A DNA stretch of 64,000 nt from Ruegeria sp. R13_0. GTDB taxonomy: Bacteria > Pseudomonadota > Alphaproteobacteria > Rhodobacterales > Rhodobacteraceae. Below, one piece after another: positions 8,600 to 18,014 of the stretch. The notes below the pieces were generated by a model. That model had not been told where the DNA came from and searched no databases. It was given only the letters and a program-made list of their open reading frames with translations. Every line of letters begins with the position of its first letter. The first letter of the stretch is position 1. The stretch is from positions 186,001-250,000 of the forward strand of contig NZ_JAGHRB010000002.1 of NCBI RefSeq assembly GCF_017743995.1, given 5' to 3'. A program made the translations under genes and the position numbers.

Positions 8600-11500
8600 A
8601 CCGTTTCCTCCCCTTGCAACAATTCACGAGCGAGGCGCATCTCTACCGTTTGGTCGCCGCCCGAGATCGCCTCAGCCGCCGCTTGAAGCTCTGGTTTCGC
8701 AATCGCCGCGCAGTGATACCGCTCGCATGTCCGGGCGAAATCTATGGCCGTATGCAGGGCAAACATCCGCGCCTTCTGCTCCTGTGCGCGCGACAAAGCC
8801 TGCCGGAACTCCACCTCGGCTGGACTGGTGGAGGATTTCGCCAGCGCATAAACCCGGTCGGTTTCTGCCTGTGCCCACCCTTCGTTGGTCAATTTCTGAT
8901 ACTCTCGCGCTTCCGCCAAAGCGGTCAGAGCGCCTTCATGGTCGCCCATAGAAAGCATGACTTCGGCAATCAGTGTCATGAAGAACGGTTTGTGATTTCC
9001 CGCTCCACTGGCCCACCATGCCTCAGACGCGTCTTTGAGTTCCTTGATGGTTTCCGGGCCGGGGAATGCATAGGCCTTGACCCAGCTACGCCAGACATTG
9101 GCTGTCAGGGTCATGAAGGTGAACCCGTGCTTGTTCGACAGCTCTTCCAGTTGCTCCACCGCCTGGGTCACAGCAACCGGATCGCGGCGCAGAAGATGCA
9201 GCATACACAGGTAAGTCAGGGCCTGCGCCACGCTATGGGCATGTTCTAGGTCGCGGGCAGCCTCAACGGCCTGTGTCTGTATTTCCAGCGCCTTGTCCGG
9301 CTCACCGCGTATCCAGGTGGCGAGGCTCAGAAAGCAAGAGGTTATGGCCGCGTGGTCGGACCCATAGACATAGGCCAGATGCGCATCGCGGTCGGGGTGG
9401 TACAGGGCCAGCGCCTGTTCGAGATGCGCGTGGGCGGGGTCCAGTTCACCGATATGAAACAGCACCGCACCCATCGCCCGATGGGCCACCATCTGATGTT
9501 GCGTTTCGCTTGATGTGTCCGCCAAGTCCAGAAGTTGCCGCGCCACGACCCGCGCCAAGTCATACTCACCGCGCACCAAATGAAAGGAATAGAGGCCGTT
9601 GAGGACCGGGAACAGGGTCTCTGTCTCATCCATGCGTTCGCACAAGTCCCGTATCCGGGCATAGGTCGAACCGGTCTCATCCGCGGCGATACCTGCCGTC
9701 GAGCGCAGAACCCCTGCGCGCAGGGTCTGTATCTCGATCTCTCGCTTGTCACGCTCAGGACTGGTCGTCTGGTCGCCCAGCAGATCAAGCGCCAGGGATA
9801 GCTGCGTGTTCGCCTCGGTGTTGGCCGAGCGTTTGACGGCGCGTTGACCGGCCAGATAGCGACAGTCGATCGCCTCCTCCACCATCCCAGCGAGGGTGTA
9901 GTGATGGGCCAGAACTTCGGGACCTGCATCTTCGACCGCCGAGGTTTTCTGATCCAAAGTCTTGGCAACCCGCGCATGCAGAACCCGGCGTTCGGTTTTC
10001 AGAAGGCTGTTATAGGCGGTGTCGCGGATGAGGGCGTGGCGATAGCTGAAGGTCTGCAACACGTCATCTCCTGAAGTCGTGACGATCCCAGCCTCAACCA
10101 ACAGATCCAAGCCGGACCGCAGCACGGTATCGCTAAAACGCGACACTTTCGAGATCAGCGGGTAGGAGAATTGAGGCCCGATCACAGCCCCGATCTGCGC
10201 CACTTCCTTGGCCGAGCTCAGGCGATCCAAACGCGCCATCAACGCATCATGCAGCGCACTGGGAACCGAGCTTGCAGCAGAGGCCCCTCCGCTGGCGCGG
10301 GCGATTGGAGCATCGGGCATATCGCCGGATTCCAGCAGGTCCTTCGTCACCTCTTCTACGTAAAGCGGCACGCCATCTGATCGGGCCGCCACCAGTTCGT
10401 ACATAGCATCGGGGATGTCCTGCCCTTGCGCGACCTCATTTGCGATGCGCTTAACGTCCTGAAAATCAAGCTGCCTTAGGACCACTTTGGTCAGGTTCGA
10501 TTGCAACGCCCAACCCGGGTCAAATTCCGGCCGGAAGGTCATCACGACCATCACCGGAAGTTCCCTAAGACGGTCCACAAGCCGATCCATCAGCGCCTTT
10601 GTCGTCGGGTCGAGCCAATGCGCATCCTCAAACAACAGCAAAACCGGCTTTTCGGATGCATCGGCCAGTAAATGGTCCAGCAACATCTCATGTGTCTGAT
10701 CCATAATCTGCTGCGGCGTAAGGGTCAGCGGCCCCAGACGATCCTCAAACAGGACCGACAAAAGGGATGCGGCCAATCGCAGAACTTGATCCGAGGGGTC
10801 TTTCAAAACCGATGATATCTTGTCCAGTTTTGTCTCATCCGAGTCTTCAGACCTTAGGTCGGCAACATGGTGAAGCCGCCGAATGATCGGATAAAACGAG
10901 CTGGCAAAATGGTACGGAGAACATTGCAGCCGAATTTGCTCATGCGCGCCTTGAGGGGCTTTCTGCCGCAACTCCTCAATCAGGCGCGATTTCCCGATCC
11001 CCGGCTCTCCGGACACCAACACGATTTGACCTTCGCCCTCACTGGCCAGCTTCCATTTGTCGCTAAGCGTTTCATATTCCGTCATGCGACCGATCAGAGG
11101 GCCGAGGGCGGCCCCCTCAACACGTCTGAAACGGCTGTCCGTATCGCGCGCGCCGATCACTTGCCAGGCCTCGACTTCTTTCGTGAACCCCTTCAGCTTG
11201 AAAGACCCTTGCAGCACATAATCGAAGGCACCACCCGCCAACTGGTGCGTCCGAGGCGACACGATCATGGTGCCGGGTTCCGCCATCGCCTGAAGACGGG
11301 CGGCCAGATTGGGTGTCTCACCCATCGCGGTGCCGTCTTCGAACATCTTTTCACCGCGCAAATCGCCAACCACGACCAGACCGGTGGCGATTCCGATACG
11401 CACCTGAAGTTTCGCGTGAGTGCGGATCTCGGGCACTTCACGAATGATACGCAACCCGGCGCGAATGGCGCGTTCGGGGTCTTCTTCATGGGCCAGCGGA

Positions 11501-11916
11501 AACCCAAAGAAAACCATGATCCCGTCGCCGTAATAGCTTGCAATCTGACCATCGAAATCCGTGACGGACGCCGCGCAGGTCTCTTTGAACAGCCGCAAAA
11601 CCTCGGCCAGATCTTCGGGATCGACCCGCTGCGATATCTCGGTCGAACCGACCAGATCAATGAACATAACCGTCAGCTGACGGCGTTCGGCCACAATCGA
11701 CGCGCCCAGCGCCGTGTTTTGCGGCCGGGGGGTGCCATCAGTGGTTGCGCGTACCGCCTTCATGAACCGCCGCCGAGGTCCCAAAGGCAGGCCAATGGTC
11801 ACGAGGTCTTCGTCGGTCAGCTCTGTCAGGTCACCCAGTTCAATCTCATTGTCGGCGAAGGCGCTGGCGTATTTGGCCAGCCCGTGCTTGTTCAGCCAAC
11901 GTTCGATTTCGGCCAT
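8596..11916 (-). CDS. SAM-domain class III nucleotide cyclase with ATPase and TPR regions
   Basis: 1106 residues, cytoplasmic, in four parts. A SAM domain (about 1-60, 'MAEIERWLNKHGLAKYASAF') comes first. A class III cyclase domain (about 75-255) follows, with metal-binding 'FIDLVGST' and 'YYGDGIMVFFG' and the transition-state pair in 'ETPNLAARL'. An AAA/STAND-type ATPase comes next (Walker A SGEPGIGKS near 300, Walker B LLLFEDAHWLD near 430). The C-terminal third is helical and TPR-like. It probably makes cAMP under control of a protein or nucleotide signal sensed by the ATPase-TPR part. The layout matches the protein at 32345-35680 except for the N-terminal module. Downstream of a separate LysR gene on the same strand with 120 nt between; target unknown. 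Confidence 0.9.
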   Translation of the reverse strand: MAEIERWLNKHGLAKYASAFADNEIELGDLTELTDEDLVTIGLPLGPRRRFMKAVRATTDGTPRPQNTALGASIVAERRQLTVMFIDLVGSTEISQRVDPEDLAEVLRLFKETCAASVTDFDGQIASYYGDGIMVFFGFPLAHEEDPERAIRAGLRIIREVPEIRTHAKLQVRIGIATGLVVVGDLRGEKMFEDGTAMGETPNLAARLQAMAEPGTMIVSPRTHQLAGGAFDYVLQGSFKLKGFTKEVEAWQVIGARDTDSRFRRVEGAALGPLIGRMTEYETLSDKWKLASEGEGQIVLVSGEPGIGKSRLIEELRQKAPQGAHEQIRLQCSPYHFASSFYPIIRRLHHVADLRSEDSDETKLDKISSVLKDPSDQVLRLAASLLSVLFEDRLGPLTLTPQQIMDQTHEMLLDHLLADASEKPVLLLFEDAHWLDPTTKALMDRLVDRLRELPVMVVMTFRPEFDPGWALQSNLTKVVLRQLDFQDVKRIANEVAQGQDIPDAMYELVAARSDGVPLYVEEVTKDLLESGDMPDAPIARASGGASAASSVPSALHDALMARLDRLSSAKEVAQIGAVIGPQFSYPLISKVSRFSDTVLRSGLDLLVEAGIVTTSGDDVLQTFSYRHALIRDTAYNSLLKTERRVLHARVAKTLDQKTSAVEDAGPEVLAHHYTLAGMVEEAIDCRYLAGQRAVKRSANTEANTQLSLALDLLGDQTTSPERDKREIEIQTLRAGVLRSTAGIAADETGSTYARIRDLCERMDETETLFPVLNGLYSFHLVRGEYDLARVVARQLLDLADTSSETQHQMVAHRAMGAVLFHIGELDPAHAHLEQALALYHPDRDAHLAYVYGSDHAAITSCFLSLATWIRGEPDKALEIQTQAVEAARDLEHAHSVAQALTYLCMLHLLRRDPVAVTQAVEQLEELSNKHGFTFMTLTANVWRSWVKAYAFPGPETIKELKDASEAWWASGAGNHKPFFMTLIAEVMLSMGDHEGALTALAEAREYQKLTNEGWAQAETDRVYALAKSSTSPAEVEFRQALSRAQEQKARMFALHTAIDFARTCERYHCAAIAKPELQAAAEAISGGDQTVEMRLARELLQGEETV

Positions 11917-12036
11917 ACCATCCCTTTCCCGGCTGCGGGCGACCCCTTAGTGCAGTGAGGGTTGCCCATCGCTCGACCCTACGAAAACAAGGGGCTAGGG
12001 ATTGGTCAAGGGCCTAGGCACCCGAAGGCATAGCCG

Positions 12037-12936
12037 TCACGCTCCGGCGTTGCAGATCAGGTCATCGCTTGCCAGATGGTCAATCAACGCGCGGACCCGC
12101 GTGGTCAGCCTGCGGTTTTGCGGGAAAAGGGCGGCCACGACGTAAGGCGTGACGCGGTGTTCGGCGAACAGCTCGACCAATTCCTCGGACCTGAGCGCAT
12201 CCGCCACAGTGTAGGCCGGGCATCTGGCGACAGCCACTCCTGCAGCGGCCAACCGTGCCGAGGCCGCGGGCGCATTGGCCTGTAGGCGACCATTGACGTG
12301 AACCACCACCTCGTTGCCATCGACATCAAACCGCCAGACCGCAGGGTCGCTCATATTGCCGTCCAGAATGCACTCATGCGTGGCCAGGGCACTTGGATGC
12401 GCGGGCACACCTGCACGTTCGAGATAGGCCGGAGACGCGCACACAATCAGCGGCATCGGCCCCAACCGGCGCATCTTGAGGGAACTGTCTCGTGTCGGCC
12501 CGATCCGGATCGCCAAATCCAAACCTTCTTCGATGATCGACACCCGGCGGTCTGAAAGGTTGAGATCAATCTCGACCTCAGTGTGCTGTTCCACAAAAGC
12601 CGCCAGCGACGGGGCCAACCGTAGTGAGCCGAACCCTGTCGGCGCAGAAATCCGTATCACACCGCGCAGAGACGTTTGCGCATTGCGCACCACCTCCTCC
12701 ATTTCGTCAAACCCGTCCAGAAGCGGTTCGCACATCGCCAGGTATGTCGCCCCTGCATCGGTCAGGGATACGCTGCGGGTGGTTCGGTTCAGTAGCTGAA
12801 CGCCCAGCGCCTCCTCCAAATCGGCCACGTATTTGCTGACCAGACGCGACGACCGCCCAAGCCGTTGGGCTGCCAAAGTGAACGAGGCATTCTGCGCCAC
12901 CAGCGCAAAGGCGCGCATTCGGTCGATCTTGTCCAT
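12037..12936 (-). CDS. LysR-family transcriptional regulator
   Basis: 299 residues with the LysR helix-turn-helix at about 3-62 ('NASFTLAAQRLGRSSRLVSKYVADLEEALGVQLLNRTTRSV') and a C-terminal effector domain. The sequence style is that of the large AaeR/DmlR-like subgroup. It is divergent from the glutathione transferase gene at 13051, with 114 nt between them, so the GST-DUF1348-oxidoreductase genes are its likely targets. Confidence 0.9.
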   Translation of the reverse strand: MDKIDRMRAFALVAQNASFTLAAQRLGRSSRLVSKYVADLEEALGVQLLNRTTRSVSLTDAGATYLAMCEPLLDGFDEMEEVVRNAQTSLRGVIRISAPTGFGSLRLAPSLAAFVEQHTEVEIDLNLSDRRVSIIEEGLDLAIRIGPTRDSSLKMRRLGPMPLIVCASPAYLERAGVPAHPSALATHECILDGNMSDPAVWRFDVDGNEVVVHVNGRLQANAPAASARLAAAGVAVARCPAYTVADALRSEELVELFAEHRVTPYVVAALFPQNRRLTTRVRALIDHLASDDLICNAGA

Positions 12937-13050
12937 ATTATTGCGCCCTCCTAGGGCTTAATGATCCCCCTAAACTGCGCATTATCGCCCATGATGGCAA
13001 GCTGTATCTATAGCCGCAGAAGCAAATCCGCGCATGACAGGAGCTGACAA

Positions 13051-13671
13051 ATGTCGAACGCAGTACGTATCCACCACTTCCCGAAATCCGGCCACGCGCA
13101 CCGCGCTCTGGTCTTTGCCAAGCTAGCCGGTATCGCCCATGAGGCCGTTTTCGTCGATCTGGCCGCAGGCGCACATAAATCGCCTGAGTTTCTGGAGATG
13201 AACCCCAACGGGCAAGTCCCGGTGCTTGAGGATGGCGATATTGTGGTCTCGGACTCCAACGCGATCCTCGTGTACTTGGCCCGGCAATACGCGCCTGATT
13301 GGATGCCGACCGATGCGGTGGGCGAAGCTGCGGTGCAGCGCTGGCTGACCCTCGCCGCAGGAGAGATCGCGTTCGGATCCGCCGCAGCACGGTTGATCAC
13401 GGTGTTTGGTGCACCTCTGGACGTCGATTTCGCCGCCGCAACCGCAGCCAAGGCCATGCAAAAACTTGAAAAGGGATTGGAAGGCCGAGACTGGCTGGTT
13501 GGCGACCGACCGACCATTGCAGACGTCGCCGCCTACTCCTACACCGCGCACGCGCCTGAGGGGAACGTCTCTCTCGACCCCTATCCGAATGTGCGGGCAT
13601 GGATCGCTCGGTTTGAGGCGCTGGACGGGTTCGAGCCGATGCCAGCCACCGCCGTGGGCCTCGTCGCCTGA
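13051..13671 (+). CDS. Glutathione S-transferase family protein
   Basis: 206 residues: an N-terminal thioredoxin-like domain (about 1-80) with the cis-Pro segment '[10 protein letters not shown]' and the gamma-glutamyl-binding '[11 protein letters not shown]', then an all-helical C-terminal domain with '[16 protein letters not shown]' as the conserved N-capping motif. An AGGAG ribosome site precedes the ATG. It leads a probable operon with the DUF1348 protein (34 nt downstream) and the PNPOx-FNR fusion. Expected role is glutathione conjugation or reductive detoxification; the electrophile is unknown. Confidence 0.9.
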   Translation: MSNAVRIHHFPKSGHAHRALVFAKLAGIAHEAVFVDLAAGAHKSPEFLEMNPNGQVPVLEDGDIVVSDSNAILVYLARQYAPDWMPTDAVGEAAVQRWLTLAAGEIAFGSAAARLITVFGAPLDVDFAAATAAKAMQKLEKGLEGRDWLVGDRPTIADVAAYSYTAHAPEGNVSLDPYPNVRAWIARFEALDGFEPMPATAVGLVA

Positions 13672-13705
13672 GCGTCTGCGCTAAACACCCAATCGGAGAC
13701 GTTCA

Positions 13706-14182
13706 ATGACACAAGAAGCCCCCCGTCCCCCTCTGCCGCCCTTCACTCGAGAAACCGCGATTGAAAAGGTCCGTCTCGCCGAAGACGGCTGGAATGGCCG
13801 CAACCCGGCCAAGGTCGCGCTGGCTTACACGCCTGACAGCAAATGGCGCAATCGGGCCGAGTTCCCAGTTGGCCGCGCCGAGATCGAGGCGTTTCTGACC
13901 CGCAAGTGGAACAAGGAACTGGACTATCGCCTGATCAAGGAGCTCTGGGCCCATGACGGCAACCGCATCGCGGTGCGATACGCCTATGAATACCGTGATG
14001 ACAGCGGGCACTGGTTCCGAGCCTACGGCAACGAGAATTGGGAATTCGACGAGAACGGCTATATGGCCAACCGGTTCGCCAGCATCAACGAACTGCCGAT
14101 CACAGAGGATGAGCGCAAGTTCCACTGGCCTCTGGGCCGTCGCCCGGACGACCATCCGGGGCTGAGCGAGCTGGGTCTTTAA
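13706..14182 (+). CDS. DUF1348 / NTF2-like small protein
   Basis: 158 residues with the SnoaL/NTF2-like cone-shaped fold suggested by '[20 protein letters not shown]' and '[22 protein letters not shown]', features I recognise from the DUF1348 family. Family function is not established. It has no signal peptide. It lies between a GST and a flavin oxidoreductase gene with short gaps, so it may be part of a detoxification or stress operon. Confidence 0.75.
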   Translation: MTQEAPRPPLPPFTRETAIEKVRLAEDGWNGRNPAKVALAYTPDSKWRNRAEFPVGRAEIEAFLTRKWNKELDYRLIKELWAHDGNRIAVRYAYEYRDDSGHWFRAYGNENWEFDENGYMANRFASINELPITEDERKFHWPLGRRPDDHPGLSELGL

Positions 14183-14205
14183 ACACACAGCAAGGAGGTA
14201 AGACG

Positions 14206-15831
14206 ATGTCTGGCACGGATACTCCGTTTCACGCGGGCGAACTGGCGGCGCAGATGCGGGCGGGTGCGGGCGACATAGCCCGCAGGGCCGCTCCGTACAT
14301 TCGCGACCACTTGCCGGACCAGCATCGCGCCTTCTATCAGGCGCAGCCGTTTCTGGTGGCTGCGTCCAGCGATGCAGAGGGCCGCGTATGGGCGACAATC
14401 ATTGAAGGCGAGGACGGGTTCGTTCATTCGCCTGATCCCCGCAAATTGACCGTAGATACCGTGATCGACCCGCGTGACCCGTTGGCAGAAAGCCTGAGAA
14501 AAGGGGCTGATATCGGCGTTGTCGGCATCGAGCTGGCGACGCGCCGACGCAATAGGTTCAGCGGTCGGACCCGCCCAACCGATACTGGTTTTGCAATCGA
14601 CATCCGCCAGAGCTTCGGCAACTGCCCTCAGTACATCAATGAACGTGACTGGCGGCGGGTGGCCACCAATAAACCGGCAGAGGCGGTAGTCTCAGGCCGT
14701 CTCAACCCCGAACAGATCGCCCGTATCAGCGCCTCGGATACCCTGTTCATCGGGTCCGGTCGACATGGTCCGCAACAGACGGCGTCGAACGGGTTTGATG
14801 CCTCTCATCGCGGAGGGACACCCGGCTTTGTCCGCGTGGTCGGCCCAAACCGCCTGCGTATCCCGGACTATTCCGGCAACAACTTCTTCAATACGATTGG
14901 CAATCTGTTGGAGAACCCCCGCATCGGGCTGCTATTCGTCGATTTCGCGACCGGAGGGCTGCTGCATCTGTCCGGGCGCGCCGAGATCGACTGGGCTCCA
15001 GCCGAGGCGCGTGACCCCAACGTTCTGCGCATGATCGACGTTCAGGTCGACGCCATGATTGACCGACCAAACGCGCTGTCGCTGAGATGGTCGGCTGAAC
15101 CGACCCCATCGAGGCAACTGGTGGTTGCGGACAAGATTGCCGAGGCTGAGGGGATCACCTCATTTCACTTGCGACCCACAAACGGAGGTCCACTTGCCAC
15201 GTTTGAGGCAGGGCAGCACCTGCCGATTGTGCTCAGCGTTCCGACGCATGACACTAAGCTGCGGCGGACATATACCCTGTCCAGCAACCCCGCCGAGGAC
15301 CACTACAGGATCACCGTGAAACGCGAACCGAATGGTGCTGCGTCCCGCTTTCTGCACGACTTGGTGCAAGTGGGTGACGTGATCGAGGCCAAGCCGCCAG
15401 CCGGAGATTTCCTAATCCCCTCCGGTGACAGCCCCCTTGTCCTTGTCAGCGCCGGCGTTGGCGTGACCCCTATGATCGCAATGCTGCATCAGGCTGTGGC
15501 ACAGCACCCTGGTCGCCCGGTCTGGTTCATACACGTCGCGCGCAACGGACGGTTTCACGCGCTACGTGGCGAAACTGACCACCTGATTGCCACCAGCCCG
15601 ACCGCGCGGAAACGGATCTACTACAGCGCGTCCGAGGCCCAGGATGTGGCGGGGCAGGATTTTGACATCAAAGGCCGGATCACGGCGCGGGAACTGGTTG
15701 CATTGAACGCAGGTCCCAACGCTCAGTATTTGCTCTGCGGTCCGATGGACTTTATGACCGACCTGAAATCCGGCCTTGAGACGTTGGGGGTCGAGGAAAA
15801 CCAGATCCATTTCGAGGTCTTTGCCACCTGA
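14206..15831 (+). CDS. PNPOx-like / ferredoxin-reductase-like fusion oxidoreductase
   Basis: 541 residues. The N-terminal half (about 1-300) is a pyridoxamine-phosphate-oxidase-like split barrel ('GNNFFNTIGNLLENPRIGLLFVDF'). The C-terminal half (about 305-541) is an FNR-type reductase with the FAD motif RRTYTLSS, a nucleotide-binding 'SAGVGVTPMIAML' and the terminal 'LCGPMDFM' motif. No C-terminal 2Fe-2S ferredoxin domain is present, which such reductases often carry. An AAGGAGG ribosome site lies just upstream of the ATG. Expected to move electrons from NAD(P)H through FAD to a flavin or small substrate. Third gene of the GST operon. Confidence 0.85.
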   Translation: MSGTDTPFHAGELAAQMRAGAGDIARRAAPYIRDHLPDQHRAFYQAQPFLVAASSDAEGRVWATIIEGEDGFVHSPDPRKLTVDTVIDPRDPLAESLRKGADIGVVGIELATRRRNRFSGRTRPTDTGFAIDIRQSFGNCPQYINERDWRRVATNKPAEAVVSGRLNPEQIARISASDTLFIGSGRHGPQQTASNGFDASHRGGTPGFVRVVGPNRLRIPDYSGNNFFNTIGNLLENPRIGLLFVDFATGGLLHLSGRAEIDWAPAEARDPNVLRMIDVQVDAMIDRPNALSLRWSAEPTPSRQLVVADKIAEAEGITSFHLRPTNGGPLATFEAGQHLPIVLSVPTHDTKLRRTYTLSSNPAEDHYRITVKREPNGAASRFLHDLVQVGDVIEAKPPAGDFLIPSGDSPLVLVSAGVGVTPMIAMLHQAVAQHPGRPVWFIHVARNGRFHALRGETDHLIATSPTARKRIYYSASEAQDVAGQDFDIKGRITARELVALNAGPNAQYLLCGPMDFMTDLKSGLETLGVEENQIHFEVFAT

Positions 15832-15911
15832 GCGCTTCAGCTACCAAACTCTGATGCGACCATCGTGTAAGGCATATTGATCGTTCTCTCTGCCACGATT
15901 ATCTATCTCAG

Positions 15912-16511
15912 ATGATTGATAAAAACGGTAAACGCGTTGTTTTTTCGCGGTTCAAGGTCTTGGCGCTCTTTATTGCGGCGCTTTGGGCGATACAGGTTCT
16001 CAACTGGGCAGTTGGGTACCGCCTGAACCTCGCGTTCGGGCTGATCCCAAGACAGATCGCCGGGTTGGACGGGATCTTTGGCATGCCGCTTCTGCATGCC
16101 AGTTTTCCGCATCTCATTTCAAACACGCCTCCGCTGATCCTGATGGGGGCCTTACTGGCGGCGACGGCTACGCGGGCGCTGTTGGTCGTGAACGGCGTCA
16201 TCATTGCCTTGGGCGGAGCGCTGGTCTGGCTTTTCGGAAATACAGCCATCCATATCGGCGCTTCCGGGTTGGTGTTCGGATGGTTCGGCTTTCTGGTCGC
16301 GCGCGGATTGGTGGATCGGTCGCCCGTGACCCTTGCCGTGGCCATGGTGGTTGGGGTGCTTTACGGATCAATCCTTTGGGGCGTTCTACCCGGCCAGCCC
16401 GGCATCTCATGGGAGGCGCATCTGTTCGGCGCAATCGCAGGCGTTGCCGCGGCCTTGCTGGTCCGAACCCAAGTACATGCCCCGCGCATTTTGAACGTGG
16501 ACCAACCATAG
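15912..16511 (+). CDS. Rhomboid-family intramembrane serine protease
   Basis: 199 residues with about six hydrophobic segments. The catalytic dyad is visible: Ser118 in GASG and His170 in 'WEAHLFGAIAG'; the helper motif 'HASFPHLISN' is present as well. It should cleave membrane-embedded substrates in the inner membrane. The frame begins 80 nt after the PNPOx-FNR gene, so it may be read with that operon or alone. Substrate unknown. Confidence 0.88.
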   Translation: MIDKNGKRVVFSRFKVLALFIAALWAIQVLNWAVGYRLNLAFGLIPRQIAGLDGIFGMPLLHASFPHLISNTPPLILMGALLAATATRALLVVNGVIIALGGALVWLFGNTAIHIGASGLVFGWFGFLVARGLVDRSPVTLAVAMVVGVLYGSILWGVLPGQPGISWEAHLFGAIAGVAAALLVRTQVHAPRILNVDQP

Positions 16512-16584
16512 TTAGTATTGCGTGATAGGTCACCCAGGTCACCGATCTGCACGGCACCCGATCAGGCATCCTGTTAATGCGGCG

Positions 16585-16619
16585 ATAAAAAAGGCCGCGG
16601 GCGATCCATACGCCCGCGG
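16585..16619 (-). terminator. Rho-independent terminator (minus strand)
   Basis: A 9-bp perfect stem, CCGCGGGCG (16595-16603) and CGCCCGCGG (16611-16619), with a 7-nt loop. Read on the minus strand it is followed by CC and six T. It lies about 20 nt past the stop of the peptidoglycan-binding gene and should end that transcript. Confidence 0.85.
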
Positions 16620-16635
16620 AATGGGTCAGCCAGCC

Positions 16636-17862
16636 CTACTGTGTTTCTGTCATCGCTGCCCGTAGCAATTCCGGGCGATCCGATTGTGACGGCAGGAACA
16701 CGGCCTGAGATCCAGCATCCAGCGCAGACAGGCTTGCATCGTACCATTGCATCGCCAGATCGCGACGCTCTTGCACGCCGAAGCCTTCGCGCAGGTGGTG
16801 ACCAACCAGCTCTCCATACGCAGGTTCACCCATGGCAACCAGCATCAAGGCCGAGCCTACGGCGCTGTCCATATTGTCCTGACGGTAGCCCATCGCCAGA
16901 CAAACCTTGCTGGTCGCGGCAATGTCCTCGGGGTTCAGGCCAGAGTCCAACGCCAGTTTGCGCATCTGCGTTTCGGCCTCGGTTTTCGACGTCAAAGACA
17001 GCGTGTCAACCTGAGGCGCAAGCATTTCACCATAGGCTTCGCATTGCGCCGTCACTTGATCCGGTGTCAGGCCCTGAATGTCCTCCATCAGATCTTCACC
17101 CCGCGCCATGGCGTAGCTACGCGCAAGACAGAACTGCTCGCTGAGGGCGAAATCTGGGTCCGACATGTTCGCCAGAGTCGTGTAGCCGCCATTGGTCGAG
17201 GTTTGCAGCATCACCGCGCTACAACGGTTGGCCAGAGACGGGCCACCGGTGCCGCCTGCAAACAGGCTCGGAAGGGCGGCAGTGGCCGTTTCGGTCACTT
17301 CAGGTTCGGGCGCGGGTTCCGCAGGTGCCGCCGTCGCAGTCACGGGTGCCACAGGTTGTGGCGCGGGTTGCGGAGCAGCGGCCACAGCTGTGCCCGTTTG
17401 GACTTGCCGACGATAGGCCATCAACAAAGGCTGACCGGAGAGCTGAGTGCTGGCCTGACCGCCACTCGTGCCCCAGTAATAAGCCTGCATCAGGAAATCG
17501 CGCTGATACGGTTGGAAATCATAGCCGTTGACCGGATATCCCATGGACGCCTGATACCGTTGGATTGCAGCTCGCGTGCCGGCACCCACCTGACCATCAA
17601 CCCGCCCTGCATTGTAGCCAAAATAGTTGAGCGCCGTTTGCGTCTGCGCCCCTTGCGAGGTGGATGGGATGCCCGACCGATATGTCCGGGTCGTCGAGCG
17701 CTGCGCTTTCTTCTTTTGCTGATCTTTGCCGATTGCGTAGCCAACCACGCCACCGACAACCGCGCCGCCGATAAAGTCACCCGCATCGGCCCTGGCAATC
17801 TGGGGATTCGCGGTCGACAAAGCGAAGGTCAGACAAAGTGCTGCCACTAAACGAAAAATCAT
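16636..17862 (-). CDS. Secreted peptidoglycan-binding-domain protein
   Basis: 408 residues with a signal peptide (about 1-26, ending near ARADA). A glycine-zipper-like stretch follows (about 30-47, GGAVVGGVVGYAIG). Then comes a peptidoglycan-binding type 1 domain (about 70-110: 'TALNYFGYNAGRVDGQVGAGTRAAIQRYQ'). A Pro/Ala-rich linker and a C-terminal region with paired cysteines complete the protein. An exported cell-envelope role is likely. GGAGG lies just upstream of the ATG and a strong terminator follows, so it is probably monocistronic. No catalytic domain is recognised. Confidence 0.8.
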   Translation of the reverse strand: MIFRLVAALCLTFALSTANPQIARADAGDFIGGAVVGGVVGYAIGKDQQKKKAQRSTTRTYRSGIPSTSQGAQTQTALNYFGYNAGRVDGQVGAGTRAAIQRYQASMGYPVNGYDFQPYQRDFLMQAYYWGTSGGQASTQLSGQPLLMAYRRQVQTGTAVAAAPQPAPQPVAPVTATAAPAEPAPEPEVTETATAALPSLFAGGTGGPSLANRCSAVMLQTSTNGGYTTLANMSDPDFALSEQFCLARSYAMARGEDLMEDIQGLTPDQVTAQCEAYGEMLAPQVDTLSLTSKTEAETQMRKLALDSGLNPEDIAATSKVCLAMGYRQDNMDSAVGSALMLVAMGEPAYGELVGHHLREGFGVQERRDLAMQWYDASLSALDAGSQAVFLPSQSDRPELLRAAMTETQ

Positions 17863-17926
17863 AATTTACCTCCAAAACACAACAACAATCGGAGGAAATT
17901 ATAGCACAACACCGCCGCGCATGCGC

Positions 17927-17964
17927 AAAAAAGGCGGATCAGGATCTTTGCAGATCGACCCGCC
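17927..17964 (-). terminator. Rho-independent terminator of the carnitine operon (minus strand)
   Basis: On the minus strand the stem GGCGGGTC / GATCCGCC (one G-T pair) encloses an inner GATC / GATC stem with a 6-nt loop, followed by six T. It is about 50 nt downstream of the lcdH stop and should terminate cdhC-SDR-lcdH. Confidence 0.75.
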
Positions 17965-18014
17965 AGTAGATGCCGCCGCCGGATTCATGAACCCAGAGGC
18001 GGCACGCGCTGGTA

